Assembly: GCA_964609385.1 (NCBI GenBank)
Contig: CAZSSM010000120.1
Location: 1-16,187 of the forward strand
Source: CAZSSM01 sp964609385
Lineage (GTDB): Bacteria; Planctomycetota; Planctomycetia; Isosphaerales; Isosphaeraceae
Direction: 5' to 3'
DNA length: 16,187 nucleotides
The position numbers and the translations under genes were made by a program. The notes beneath the pieces were generated by a model that had not been told where the DNA came from, ran no database searches, and saw only the letters and a list, made by a program, of their open reading frames with translations. Shown here in pieces: positions 1 through 7,404 of this stretch (the stretch's first letter is position 1; each line of letters opens with the position of its first letter).

Positions 1-22
1 GCGGTCCCGCTCGACGCCATAA

Positions 23-901
23 CGCCAAGCTCGTTGGCGGACCGTCCGGATCGCCCAGAACCGGATCCTCGAGAAGCGGTTCCTCGATCGACTTGGACTC
101 CCCTTGCCCGCCTGGGCCGCAGTCCGCTCGACCGAAGATCTCGAACGCGCCGTCCGTCGGATCGGTGTTCCTCTGATCCTTAAGACAGCCGACAGTGGTT
201 ACGATGGAAAAGGGCAAATTCGCGTCGAGCAATCGGATCAGGTCCACGATGCCTGGTCGAGTCTGGGCCGACCCGAATGCGTCGCCGAGGCCGTCGTCCG
301 ATTCGCCGCCGAGGTCTCGGTCGTGGTAGCGCGGAGCCAGGACGGCCAAACGGTTACTTATCCGGTCTGCCTGAACGACCACCGCAATCACATCCTCGAT
401 ACCACCGTGATTCCAGCACCTATTGGGCCGATCCTGATCCAGGAGGCGCAGAGGATCGCCTTGGAGGTTGCCCAGGGGCTGGAGACGGTCGGAGTCCTGA
501 CCGTGGAGATGTTCTTGGACGACGGAGGGACCTTGCGGGTCAACGAAATCGCGCCGAGACCGCACAACTCGGGGCACGCTACCATCGAGGCAGCCACGAC
601 CAGTCAGTTCGAACAGCAGGTTCGCGCCCTGGCGGGGCTACCTTTGGGGCCGACTCGCTTGGTCTCGCCGGCGGCGATGGTCAACCTGCTCGGCGACCTC
701 TGGGAAAGGGGCGAACCGCGATGGACCGAGGCGCTCCGAGTCGAGCCGGCCGCGATGCTGCACCTGTATGGTAAGCGGGAGCCGCGACCGGGCCGCAAGA
801 TGGGTCACCTGACCGTGCTCGACGTCGATCCCGAACAGGCCCTGCTCCGCGCCCTGGCCGCCCGAGACGCGCTGCGACCGGAACGGACCTCGACCCGTTG
901 A
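23..901 (+). CDS. purK: 5-(carboxyamino)imidazole ribonucleotide synthase (PurK), 5' partial
   Basis: ATP-grasp enzyme of purine synthesis that makes N5-carboxyaminoimidazole ribonucleotide from AIR, bicarbonate and ATP in the cytosol. Family-typical stretches are visible in order: RIAQNRILEKRF (about 47-82), GYDGKGQ (ATP-grasp Gly loop), YPVCLNDHRNHILD, the metal/ATP motif VNEIAPRPHNSGH, TSQFEQ, MVNLLGDLW and HLYGKREPRPGRKMGH. The last of these is diagnostic for PurK. Homology can be followed upstream of the TTG at 104, so 104 is not the true start. However, the frame is closed by TAA at 20-22, while PurK needs about 90 more N-terminal residues (the Rossmann-like domain). Frame 1 at 4-27 reads VPLDAI, which resembles the expected preceding segment, so a frameshift or small deletion near 25-43 is likely. 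batA starts 31 nt downstream on the same strand, so co-transcription is plausible. Confidence 0.9.
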   Translation, partial: RQARWRTVRIAQNRILEKRFLDRLGLPLPAWAAVRSTEDLERAVRRIGVPLILKTADSGYDGKGQIRVEQSDQVHDAWSSLGRPECVAEAVVRFAAEVSVVVARSQDGQTVTYPVCLNDHRNHILDTTVIPAPIGPILIQEAQRIALEVAQGLETVGVLTVEMFLDDGGTLRVNEIAPRPHNSGHATIEAATTSQFEQQVRALAGLPLGPTRLVSPAAMVNLLGDLWERGEPRWTEALRVEPAAMLHLYGKREPRPGRKMGHLTVLDVDPEQALLRALAARDALRPERTSTR

Positions 902-915
902 CGCGATCGATCTCC

Positions 916-923
916 GGGAAGGA
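916..923 (+). promoter_or_regulatory. Shine-Dalgarno sequence that selects the TTG start of the BatA-like gene
   Basis: GGGAAGGA ends 9 nt before TTG 933. No ATG or GTG with a comparable upstream purine run lies nearby in frame, so this site supports the TTG start. Confidence 0.6.
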
Positions 924-932
924 ACTCTAACG

Positions 933-1964
933 TTGAACCCGATCGATGCCTCGGAAATCCGCTGGGCCGAACCGTTCTGGTTCGTCTTGCTGGCTTTGAT
1001 CCCGCTCCCTTGGCTGTTGGATTGGCTCCGGAGCCCTCGTCGACTCCGCTGGCCGGCCCTGGACGGCCTTCCACCCCGGCTCCGCGCCCGCTGGCGTTGG
1101 GCGCTGCCTTGGCTGATCCGAGCCTTGATGATCGCCGCCATCGCCACGGCCATGGCACGTCCTCAAGGGGTCGCCGGCATCACGCGGATCCGATCGCGCG
1201 GTGTGTCGATCGTGGTGGCCTTGGACCGGAGCCGTAGCATGGCGACGCCGGACTTCGCGGGTTTCGACTCCGACGCGCCGACAACGAGGCTCGAGGCCGC
1301 CCAGCAAACCTTGATCCAGTTCATTGAGGGACGCCCTGACGACCTGCTCGGCTTGATCGCCTTCGCCGACTTGCCCGAGATCCGCTGGCCGCCGACGCTC
1401 GACCACGACCTGCTCATCGAGGTCGCCGGGGTGATCGAGCCAGCCGGCGCCGACGAGTCGGGGACCGACTTGGGCGCCGCGATCGTCTCCGGACTCCGTG
1501 CCCTGCGTGACGTCGAGACCGACCAGCGGGTCCTCGTCCTGCTCACCGATGGCCGTCACGAACCGCCGGGGGGTCGCGAGGTCATCGCTCCGACCGACGC
1601 GGCACGACTGGCCCGACAGCTCGACGTCGTCCTTCATACCATCGCCCTGGGTCGGCCCGGTCCGATCCGACAAACCTTGCCCGGTTCCGAAGGGCTCGAG
1701 GTCGTCCTCGATGATCAAGGGGGTCCCGATGTCGGTCTGCTCGACCGCTTGGCCCGGCTTGGCGGCGGTCAAGCTTTCCGCGCTGAGGATCGCGATGCGC
1801 TCCGCGATGTCTTCGACGCATTGGACGTCCTTCAGCGCAGTCAGATCGAGGACATCGTCCGGACCCGCTACGACGAGCGATTCCACTCCTGGGTCCTCCT
1901 TGCGCTGGCCTTGCTGACGCTCGACCGGATCCTCGCCGCAACAATCCTTCGTAAAATCCCGTAA
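933..1964 (+). CDS. batA: BatA-like membrane protein with von Willebrand factor A domain
   Basis: The 343-residue protein has two N-terminal hydrophobic segments (about 14-31 and 58-76), a VWA domain (about 91-300) and a C-terminal membrane helix (about 317-337). This is the BatA (Bacteroides aerotolerance) architecture. The metal-ion-dependent adhesion site is complete: D98-x-S100-x-S102, T178 in SGTDLG and D206 in LLTDG. The domain should therefore bind a divalent metal and a protein ligand. In other bacteria Bat proteins are linked to MoxR-type AAA+ ATPases and envelope or oxidative stress tolerance; no MoxR gene lies in this window, so the exact role is inferred. The TTG start is supported by a purine-rich site 9 nt upstream. 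The gene lies 31 nt after purK and 14 nt before the next VWA gene, indicating an operon. Confidence 0.88.
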   Translation: MNPIDASEIRWAEPFWFVLLALIPLPWLLDWLRSPRRLRWPALDGLPPRLRARWRWALPWLIRALMIAAIATAMARPQGVAGITRIRSRGVSIVVALDRSRSMATPDFAGFDSDAPTTRLEAAQQTLIQFIEGRPDDLLGLIAFADLPEIRWPPTLDHDLLIEVAGVIEPAGADESGTDLGAAIVSGLRALRDVETDQRVLVLLTDGRHEPPGGREVIAPTDAARLARQLDVVLHTIALGRPGPIRQTLPGSEGLEVVLDDQGGPDVGLLDRLARLGGGQAFRAEDRDALRDVFDALDVLQRSQIEDIVRTRYDERFHSWVLLALALLTLDRILAATILRKIP

Positions 1965-1978
1965 ATTGGTCACATTTA

Positions 1979-3781
1979 ATGTTCGCTCATCCGGAATGGC
2001 TCTGGTTGTTCGCGGCGTCGCCAGTCCTGATCGTTGTGTTGATCGTCTCGGAGCGTCGTCGACGGTCCGACTGGTCGTCGTTGGGTCGTTGGGGACGTCC
2101 ACCGAGCGTGGGCCTGGTCTGGTACGGTCTGGTCTGGGCGTTGCTGGTACTCGGCCTGGCCCAGCCACGCTGGGGACGCTTCGACGAAGACCAACCTTCG
2201 TTAGGGCGTGATGTCGTGCTGGCCATCGACGTGAGCCGGAGCATGTCGGCGCGCGACATGGTCCCCGATCGGCTCGGCCGTGCCAAGTCCCTGGCGTCCG
2301 ACCTCATCCTCAGATTGGGGCGTGATCCGGCCACTCGGATCGGCCTGGTCGCCTTCGCCGGCTCGGCGCGGGTCCGTTGCCCATTGACCACGAACCTCGG
2401 CGCCGCCCTGGAGATCCTCGAGCGGCTCCAAGCCGGCGAGATCGAGCCGGGCGGCACCAATCTCGACACAGCCATCGAACGGGCCGACCGCCTCTTCGGC
2501 GTCGAGGACGATCCCGATGCTGATAACCCGGATGATGACGTCGCCGGTCGGCGGACCATCCTCGTGCTCTCCGATGGCGAAGCGCACGCCGGACGCGTTG
2601 CCGATCCAGAGCGCCGAGCGCAACTGAACCGGCGAGGGGTGATTATTCATGCCATCGGGATCGGCGATCTCGACGCGGGCCGACCGATCCCGTTACCGAC
2701 AGAGGACCCTCCCACGTTGCGATATCAGGGCGAGGAGGTGCTCACGCGCCGGGTCGATCGCTGGCTCCGAACATGGGCCGAGGCGACCGACGGGACCTAC
2801 ATCCCACTCGGCCTGGCCACGACCGACCTGGGAGCCCTGTTCGTCGACCGAATCGAGCCTGAGGCCGAGCGTCGACGTGCGTCGCGTCGGCCGACTCGAC
2901 AGATCGAGCGGTTCGGTGTCCCACTCCTGCTTGCTTTGTTCTGCCTCATCCTCGGAACGCTCCGGTTCCGGATCGTCGCCCCGAGCCTGACGATCCTCTT
3001 CGTCATCGTCCTGCCCGGATCGTCCCTCCCCCCGACTCCGGATGAGCCGGGCGATCGGTCATCGTTCGATCCCCGCGCGTCGACGATCAAGGCCCGATCG
3101 GCATTTGAAGCCGGCGACTTCGAGGCGGCAAGGCGCCGGTTCGCCACAATCCTCGAGGGGCATCCCGATCACCCGACGGCACGCTACAACCTCGCAGCCA
3201 CCTTGTTCCAACTCGGTCGCTTCGAGGAAACCGACGCGCTCTACCGAGAGGCCCTCGATCAAACCGATCCGAACGACTTTGCGCTACGGATCCGGATCGC
3301 ATACGCCCTAGGCAACACCCTAGCCGCGCTCGGACGCGATCCCGATGCGCTCGATTGGTACGACCGCTGCCTCCTCTGGGCCGAAGAGCGACCGGATCTC
3401 GAACCGATCCGCCGGGACGCCCGGATCAACCGCGACTTCGTCCTCCAACGGATGAACGCGCAACCGTTACCGCCTGATGACAAATCCGGAAGTGACCTAC
3501 CCAGCAACGATCCGAATTTTGCCGATCCTTCCGACGAACCGGGAGACGAGTCGACCAACGAGGACCAGACCCCAGGTGCTGGCGACCTCGAACCGACCGA
3601 CTCGACACCGCCCTCCAATCCGAACCGCGACGACCCGACCGACCCCGATCTTAACAGCGACCTGAGCCCCGACCAACAACTCGATCGCGCCCTCGAAGCC
3701 ATCGACCAGGCCCGACGCACACGCGACGCCGCCCGACCACCGGCCGATCTCCCCCCTGATGATGACCGCAAGGCCTGGTGA
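1979..3781 (+). CDS. batB: BatB/BatC-like fusion: VWA domain plus TPR region and acidic tail
   Basis: 600-residue membrane protein. Hydrophobic segments lie at about 8-24 and 45-61. A VWA domain with full metal site follows (D84-x-S86-x-S88, T160 in PGGTNLD, D199 in LSDGE). Two further hydrophobic segments are at about 313-329 and 334-350. Residues about 370-475 form TPR-like helix pairs (KARSAFEAGDFEAARRRF; ARYNLAATLFQLGRFEETDA; AYALGNTLAALGRDPDALDW). The tail (about 495-600) is rich in Asp, Pro, Ser and Asn. BatB and BatC are separate genes in many operons; here they are one polypeptide. VWA plus TPR implies protein-protein assembly at the membrane. The ATG lies only 14 nt after the batA stop and has no clear ribosome binding site, so translational coupling is likely. 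Its 3' end is the source of a rearranged duplicate at the end of the DUF418 gene. Confidence 0.88.
   Translation: MFAHPEWLWLFAASPVLIVVLIVSERRRRSDWSSLGRWGRPPSVGLVWYGLVWALLVLGLAQPRWGRFDEDQPSLGRDVVLAIDVSRSMSARDMVPDRLGRAKSLASDLILRLGRDPATRIGLVAFAGSARVRCPLTTNLGAALEILERLQAGEIEPGGTNLDTAIERADRLFGVEDDPDADNPDDDVAGRRTILVLSDGEAHAGRVADPERRAQLNRRGVIIHAIGIGDLDAGRPIPLPTEDPPTLRYQGEEVLTRRVDRWLRTWAEATDGTYIPLGLATTDLGALFVDRIEPEAERRRASRRPTRQIERFGVPLLLALFCLILGTLRFRIVAPSLTILFVIVLPGSSLPPTPDEPGDRSSFDPRASTIKARSAFEAGDFEAARRRFATILEGHPDHPTARYNLAATLFQLGRFEETDALYREALDQTDPNDFALRIRIAYALGNTLAALGRDPDALDWYDRCLLWAEERPDLEPIRRDARINRDFVLQRMNAQPLPPDDKSGSDLPSNDPNFADPSDEPGDESTNEDQTPGAGDLEPTDSTPPSNPNRDDPTDPDLNSDLSPDQQLDRALEAIDQARRTRDAARPPADLPPDDDRKAW
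3029..3123 (+). repeat. Duplicated segment, block A (source copy)
   Basis: This stretch of the BatB/BatC gene (codons 351 to about 382) aligns without gaps to 5591-5685. I count 16 mismatches in 95 positions by eye. Both copies are read in the same frame, giving related peptides around EPG(D/N)RSSF and KARSAFEAGD. Confidence 0.9.
3578..3640 (+). repeat. Duplicated segment, block B (source copy)
   Basis: Aligns without gaps to 5672-5734 with 3 mismatches in 63 positions, so it is clearly more similar than block A. Its first 14 bases (GCTGGCGACCTCGA) are an imperfect direct repeat of 3110-3123, the end of block A. Confidence 0.9.
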
Positions 3782-3785
3782 TCGG
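3746..3785 (+). repeat. Duplicated segment, block C (source copy), spans the stop codon
   Basis: Aligns without gaps to 5735-5774 with about 7 mismatches in 40. It includes the last codons (DDDRKA), the TGA stop and four bases beyond (TCGG). Similarity is not visible further downstream. Confidence 0.85.
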
Positions 3786-3865
3786 ACCAAGAGTCTAACT
3801 GCTTGGGAATCATGCGATCGCGGTTTCTCAGCCCTCGGTTCCGTCCGAAAGGGTTGCTGGTTAAC

Positions 3866-4260
3866 TTAGTCGGCTTGCGCCAGGACGGCCATCGTGAGCT
3901 CATCGGCAACTCGCCGCAATCGGGCACCGAAATGAAGACTCAGACGATAGGATGTCCACACAATCCACGGTCCGAACGTCCGGTTCATCCTGATCGGCAT
4001 CGGAAACGGCAGGGACGGGATCGTCGTCATCGAGTTCGACCTGCCCCATCGCGTGCTGGATCGCCACGAATCCGCTTCTCCCCATTCAAGGCTGGTCTCT
4101 GGGTCGATCGTACGGCGTCCTGAGGCTCCTGACCGCATCCCTCCGTCCTTGTCCCAGCCATCCCGAGAGCTGGCCGAGGGTCAGGCCTGGGAAATGGACA
4201 ACGATAATGATCGGGAACTTGGCTGGGATGGTCGGCTCTTTCCACCTGGTGGTCTCGGTT
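3866..4260 (-). pseudogene. Possible decayed minus-strand gene of unknown family
   Basis: Reading the minus strand, one frame gives a hydrophobic-to-charged stretch (KFPIIIVVHFPGLTLGQLSG) and ends at about 4086. A second frame (about 4085-3900) gives VAIQHAMGQVELDDDD and an acidic continuation. A third frame gives YRLSLHFGARLRRVADELTM, ending at the stop at 3866. Each piece looks more protein-like than a random shadow frame, and they follow one another across frame changes. That pattern would fit a frameshifted remnant. The family is not recognised. It could equally be chance coding bias in GC-rich DNA. Confidence 0.25.
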
Positions 4261-4287
4261 GATCCCCGGGCGTGTCGCCCGGAGATC
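4261..4287. promoter_or_regulatory. Hairpin upstream of the DUF418 gene
   Basis: Inverted repeat with inner stem CCGGGCG (4266-4272), loop TGT and CGCCCGG (4276-4282). It extends through one mismatch to GATC on both sides, giving 11 pairs out of 12. It lies 43 nt before the start codon and has no T-run after it. It may be a 5' leader structure or an operator; function is unknown. Confidence 0.45.
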
Positions 4288-4317
4288 GATGGGAGCGCCG
4301 TGACGATCAGGATCCTC

Positions 4318-4324
4318 GGAGGGG
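4318..4324 (+). promoter_or_regulatory. Strong Shine-Dalgarno sequence of the DUF418 gene
   Basis: GGAGGGG lies 6 nt before ATG 4331 and fixes that start. Confidence 0.75.
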
Positions 4325-4330
4325 CTAGCC

Positions 4331-5770
4331 ATGGCGGATGGACACGACGATAATCGCTCCGCTGCCTCGGATCGCACGTCACCGGTTCCTCCCGAGGGCC
4401 GGATCGTCTCGCTCGACGTCCTTCGCGGCTTCGCTCTGTTGGGAATCCTCATCGCCAACATGCCGGCGTTCAGCCAGCCCTGGGCGGCGGTGAGCGCTGG
4501 GCTGGATCTCTTCCCGGGCGGGTATGACCGGGCGACGGACTGGCTGATCCAATCCCTCGTTGTGGGCAAGTTCAACGCAATCTTCTCGTTCCTTTTCGGC
4601 GTCGGCTTCGCCATCCAGATGGAACGGGCCGGCACCCTTGGTGGCGGGCTCGTGGTCTACTCTCGCCGGATCGCCTCGCTGTTCCTCTTTGGGATCGCCC
4701 ACTACATTCTCCTCTGGACCGGCGACATCCTGCACTCCTACGCGATCCTCGGCCTCGTTTTGCTCCTGGTCCGGTGGTCCCGCCTCCCAGACCCGGTCCT
4801 CCTCGTCGGCGCGTGCCTCCTGCTGACCGGGGAGCTGGCCCACCGCTACCTCGCCTTGATGTTCGAACTGATGCCCGCCCTGGCGGACATCGACCCCGCC
4901 ACCCGGGCTGCCGAGCAGGCGCGGCTCTTCGAGCAGGGGAGCTACGGGGAGCAGGTCGCCTACCGATGGCAGGAGCTGATCCGGACCCACCTTGAGGAGT
5001 CGGCCTACTGGTGGAGCCTCTGCACCTACGGCGGGACGATGCTCCTTGGGTATGTCGCCAGCCGACGCGGCCTGTTCCAGAACGCTGGCCGACACGCTGC
5101 CACCTTTCGTCGCCTGGTCATCGGCGGCCTGCTGTTGGGAGTCGCCTGCGGCGTGATCTTCGCGACCGGCATCGGGTCCATCGACCGCTCGATCGTCACG
5201 CCCTTCCGCGTCCTTGTCGGACTGGCCTTTATCCTCAACCGGTTAGGTCTCGCTGCAGCCTATGTCGGCGGTATCGCGCTGCTCTGCCAGGGCGAGGCCG
5301 GACATCGACGACTCCGCCCCCTGGCGGCCGTCGGGCGGATGCCGCTGACCAACTACATCCTGCAGACCGTCGTCTGCACAACGATCTTCTACAGTTACGG
5401 CCTCGGCCTCCATGGCCGGGTTGGTCCGCTTGCCGCGACGGTCTTAGCCCTCGTCATTTACGCCGTGCAGGTGGCACTCAGCACTTTGTGGATGATTCAC
5501 TATCGATACGGGCCGCTCGAATACGCCTGGCGAGTCGTCTCATACGGTCGGCCGATCAACGTTCGCGAAATGGGATCGACAGATCGCCAGCCCCCTTCTC
5601 AGGACGAGCCGGGCAACCGGTCATCGTTCCATCCCCGTACATCGACGACCAAGGCCCGATCGGCCTTCGAGGCTGGCGACCTCGAGCCAACCGACTCGAC
5701 ACCGCCCTCCGATCCGAACCGCGACGACCCGACCAATCTCCCTCTCGATGACGACCGCAAAGCCAGGTGA
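4331..5770 (+). CDS. DUF418/YeiB-like integral membrane protein with an acquired C-terminal tail
   Basis: 479 residues. The N-terminal signature SLDVLRGFALLGIL (27-40) and the C-terminal part GRMPLTNYILQT (335-346) through YRYGPLEYAWR (391-401) are typical of the DUF418/YeiB family. Members are multi-pass inner-membrane proteins related to acyltransferase-3-like folds; their substrate is not established. Hydrophobic helices lie at about 31-47, 81-96, 112-129, 134-148, 155-175, 233-243, 262-282, 291-318, 345-360 and 366-386. A strong Shine-Dalgarno (4318-4324) supports the ATG. The DUF418 domain should end near residue 410. Residues 421-479 instead match three separate pieces of the BatB/BatC C-terminus, including the final DDDRKA. 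This is a gene fusion at the 3' end, and the tail probably lies on a loose terminus. Confidence 0.9.
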   Translation: MADGHDDNRSAASDRTSPVPPEGRIVSLDVLRGFALLGILIANMPAFSQPWAAVSAGLDLFPGGYDRATDWLIQSLVVGKFNAIFSFLFGVGFAIQMERAGTLGGGLVVYSRRIASLFLFGIAHYILLWTGDILHSYAILGLVLLLVRWSRLPDPVLLVGACLLLTGELAHRYLALMFELMPALADIDPATRAAEQARLFEQGSYGEQVAYRWQELIRTHLEESAYWWSLCTYGGTMLLGYVASRRGLFQNAGRHAATFRRLVIGGLLLGVACGVIFATGIGSIDRSIVTPFRVLVGLAFILNRLGLAAAYVGGIALLCQGEAGHRRLRPLAAVGRMPLTNYILQTVVCTTIFYSYGLGLHGRVGPLAATVLALVIYAVQVALSTLWMIHYRYGPLEYAWRVVSYGRPINVREMGSTDRQPPSQDEPGNRSSFHPRTSTTKARSAFEAGDLEPTDSTPPSDPNRDDPTNLPLDDDRKAR

Positions 5771-5774
5771 TCGG
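5591..5774 (+). repeat. Condensed duplicate of the BatB/BatC 3' end fused to the DUF418 gene
   Basis: Three blocks join end to end: 5591-5685 matches 3029-3123, 5672-5734 matches 3578-3640, and 5735-5774 matches 3746-3785. Blocks A and B share the 14-base junction at 5672-5685. Relative to the source, 468 nt and 105 nt are missing; both are multiples of three, so the frame is preserved to the shared TGA stop. No terminal inverted repeats or transposase were seen around the copy. Confidence 0.9.
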
Positions 5775-5901
5775 CGACGACCCCACACGCGGGATACCGA
5801 TCCGTAGCCATCGTCGGACTTCTCGAACGATCGGTTTCCACGCAGGCTTGGGCTTGGTAGCCTCGACAGCTCGCTTGATCGCACCTTTGGGTTGGCCACA
5901 C

Positions 5902-5908
5902 GAGAGGG
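5902..5908 (+). promoter_or_regulatory. Shine-Dalgarno sequence deciding the sulfatase start
   Basis: GAGAGGG lies 7 nt before ATG 5916. It favours this ATG over the in-frame TTG at 5892, which has no such site and would put eight extra residues in front of the signal peptide. Confidence 0.6.
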
Positions 5909-5915
5909 TTGGGTG

Positions 5916-7379
5916 ATGGGCACCAGGAACACTCGAAGAATTACCGTGCGCGCGATCGCTGCGGTCGCCTTGTTTCTCACGATGTGGGGTGCTCGATCGG
6001 AGGTGTATGGCTCGGATCGGACGTCGGAGTCCGGAGCGCCGAACGTGCTGATCATCATGGCCGATGATTGCACGTATAACGATCTGCCGCTCTACGGCGG
6101 GGCCAACGCGAGGACGCCGCACATCGACCGGCTGGCCTCGGAAGGCTTGACGTTCGACCGGGCCTATCTGGGCGAGGCGATCTGCCAACCGTGTCGCGCT
6201 GAGCTGTTCACCGGGCTCTACCCGTTGAGCAACGGTTGCACCTGGAACCACTCCGCCAGCCGACCCGACGTCCGGAGCCTGCCTCATCACCTGGGGGCGC
6301 TCGGCTATCGTGTGGGTCTGGCCGGCAAGGTGCACGTCAAGCCCGACTCGGCGTTCCCGTTCGAGCCGGTCGGCGGATTCGAGCCCTACTGCACGCGCGA
6401 TCCCACCCGCCCCCATGACCTCGAACCGACCCGGCAGTTCCTAACCGACAACGATGATCAGCCCTTCTGCCTCGTCGTCGCGTTGGTCGAGCCGCATGTG
6501 CCCTGGGTCATGGGTGACGCCTCGGCCTATCCGATCGAATCGCTCCGGTTGCCCGCCAACATCGCCGACAACAAACGGACCCGGAGCGACTTCGCCCACT
6601 ACCTGGCCGAGATTACCTACATGGACGCCCAAGTTGGCGTCATTCTGGAAGCGCTCGAACAGTCCGGGCAAGCGGACCGGACGCTCGTGTTGTTCACCTC
6701 CGAGCAGGGCTCGCAGTTCCCCGGCAACAAGTGGACCTGCTTCGACACCGGCCTGCACACCGCGCTGATCGCCCGATGGCCCGGGCGGATCGAGTCGGGT
6801 CGACGGACCGACGCTTTTGTCCAATACGCCGACATCGCCCCCACGCTTGTCGACCTGGCCGGCGGCGATCCCAATGCCCTCAGCTTCGATGGCCGGAGCA
6901 TGCTTGACGTGTTGGAAGGCCGCACTAACGATCATTGCGACTACGTCTACGGGATGCTGAACAACCTGCCCGAAGGTCCCGCGTATCCGATTCGGACCAT
7001 CTCCGACGGGCGGTTCCGCTATATCCGGAACCTGACCCCCGACGAACTCTACATCGAAAAGCACTTGATGGGCTGGAACGACGAGGGTCGCCTGAACAAC
7101 CCCTACTGGGCCACCTGGGTCCGCGATTCCTGGAACAACCCACGAACCTACCGCTTGGTCAAGCGCTACATGAGCCGGCCCGCCGAGCAGCTCTTCGAGA
7201 CGTCGGTCGATCCCTATGAGATGAACAACCTTGCCGACGATCCGGACCACGCCGAAGTGAAAGCACGCCTGGCCGACGAACTCGAGCGCTGGATGGACGA
7301 GCAAGGGGATCCCGGAACCGCCCTCGACACCCACGAGGCGCTCCGCGCCGCCCGCAACGGACGGCATCGATTCCCCTGA
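5916..7379 (+). CDS. Secreted S1-family sulfatase, N-sulfoglucosamine sulfohydrolase-like
   Basis: 487 residues with an N-terminal signal peptide (basic MGTRNTRRIT, hydrophobic core about 12-26). The alkaline-phosphatase-fold sulfatase signature is complete. D50-D51 are the metal ligands, and CQPCRAELFTG (90-100) carries Cys90, which should be oxidised to formylglycine. GKVH (137-140) supplies the usual Lys and His, and the C-terminal half has SEQGSQFPGNKW (262-273) with the substrate Lys272. The order and spacing resemble heparan N-sulfatase-like S1 enzymes, so the likely substrate is a sulfated polysaccharide; this specificity is inferred. Sulfatases are greatly expanded in planctomycetes. 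No formylglycine-generating enzyme or transporter lies beside it. The gene ends 25 nt from the convergent acetyltransferase. Confidence 0.92.
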   Translation: MGTRNTRRITVRAIAAVALFLTMWGARSEVYGSDRTSESGAPNVLIIMADDCTYNDLPLYGGANARTPHIDRLASEGLTFDRAYLGEAICQPCRAELFTGLYPLSNGCTWNHSASRPDVRSLPHHLGALGYRVGLAGKVHVKPDSAFPFEPVGGFEPYCTRDPTRPHDLEPTRQFLTDNDDQPFCLVVALVEPHVPWVMGDASAYPIESLRLPANIADNKRTRSDFAHYLAEITYMDAQVGVILEALEQSGQADRTLVLFTSEQGSQFPGNKWTCFDTGLHTALIARWPGRIESGRRTDAFVQYADIAPTLVDLAGGDPNALSFDGRSMLDVLEGRTNDHCDYVYGMLNNLPEGPAYPIRTISDGRFRYIRNLTPDELYIEKHLMGWNDEGRLNNPYWATWVRDSWNNPRTYRLVKRYMSRPAEQLFETSVDPYEMNNLADDPDHAEVKARLADELERWMDEQGDPGTALDTHEALRAARNGRHRFP

Positions 7380-7404
7380 CAGCTCGTCGCAGAACAGTCG
7401 ACAG

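Larger units (their letters stand above)
3782..4330. other. Intergenic stretch of about 550 bp with no convincing intact gene
   Basis: No complete gene of a recognisable family was found on either strand. The minus strand between about 4260 and 3866 carries protein-like pieces in different frames (described separately). A strong hairpin lies at 4261-4287, and the ribosome binding site of the DUF418 gene is at 4318-4324. Confidence 0.6.

Noticed and set aside
927..2168. 413-codon open frame on the minus strand opposite batA
   Set aside because: Its protein is low-complexity (Asp, Arg, Gly, Pro) with no family features, and the plus strand carries a full VWA protein with an intact metal site. 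Long antisense frames are common in GC-rich DNA.
4331..5774. Possible transposon carrying the DUF418 gene
   Set aside because: No transposase, terminal inverted repeats or target-site duplication could be found at either side.
5892..5915. Upstream TTG start for the sulfatase
   Set aside because: It lacks a ribosome site and would extend the signal peptide without need; ATG 5916 has GAGAGGG at a proper distance.
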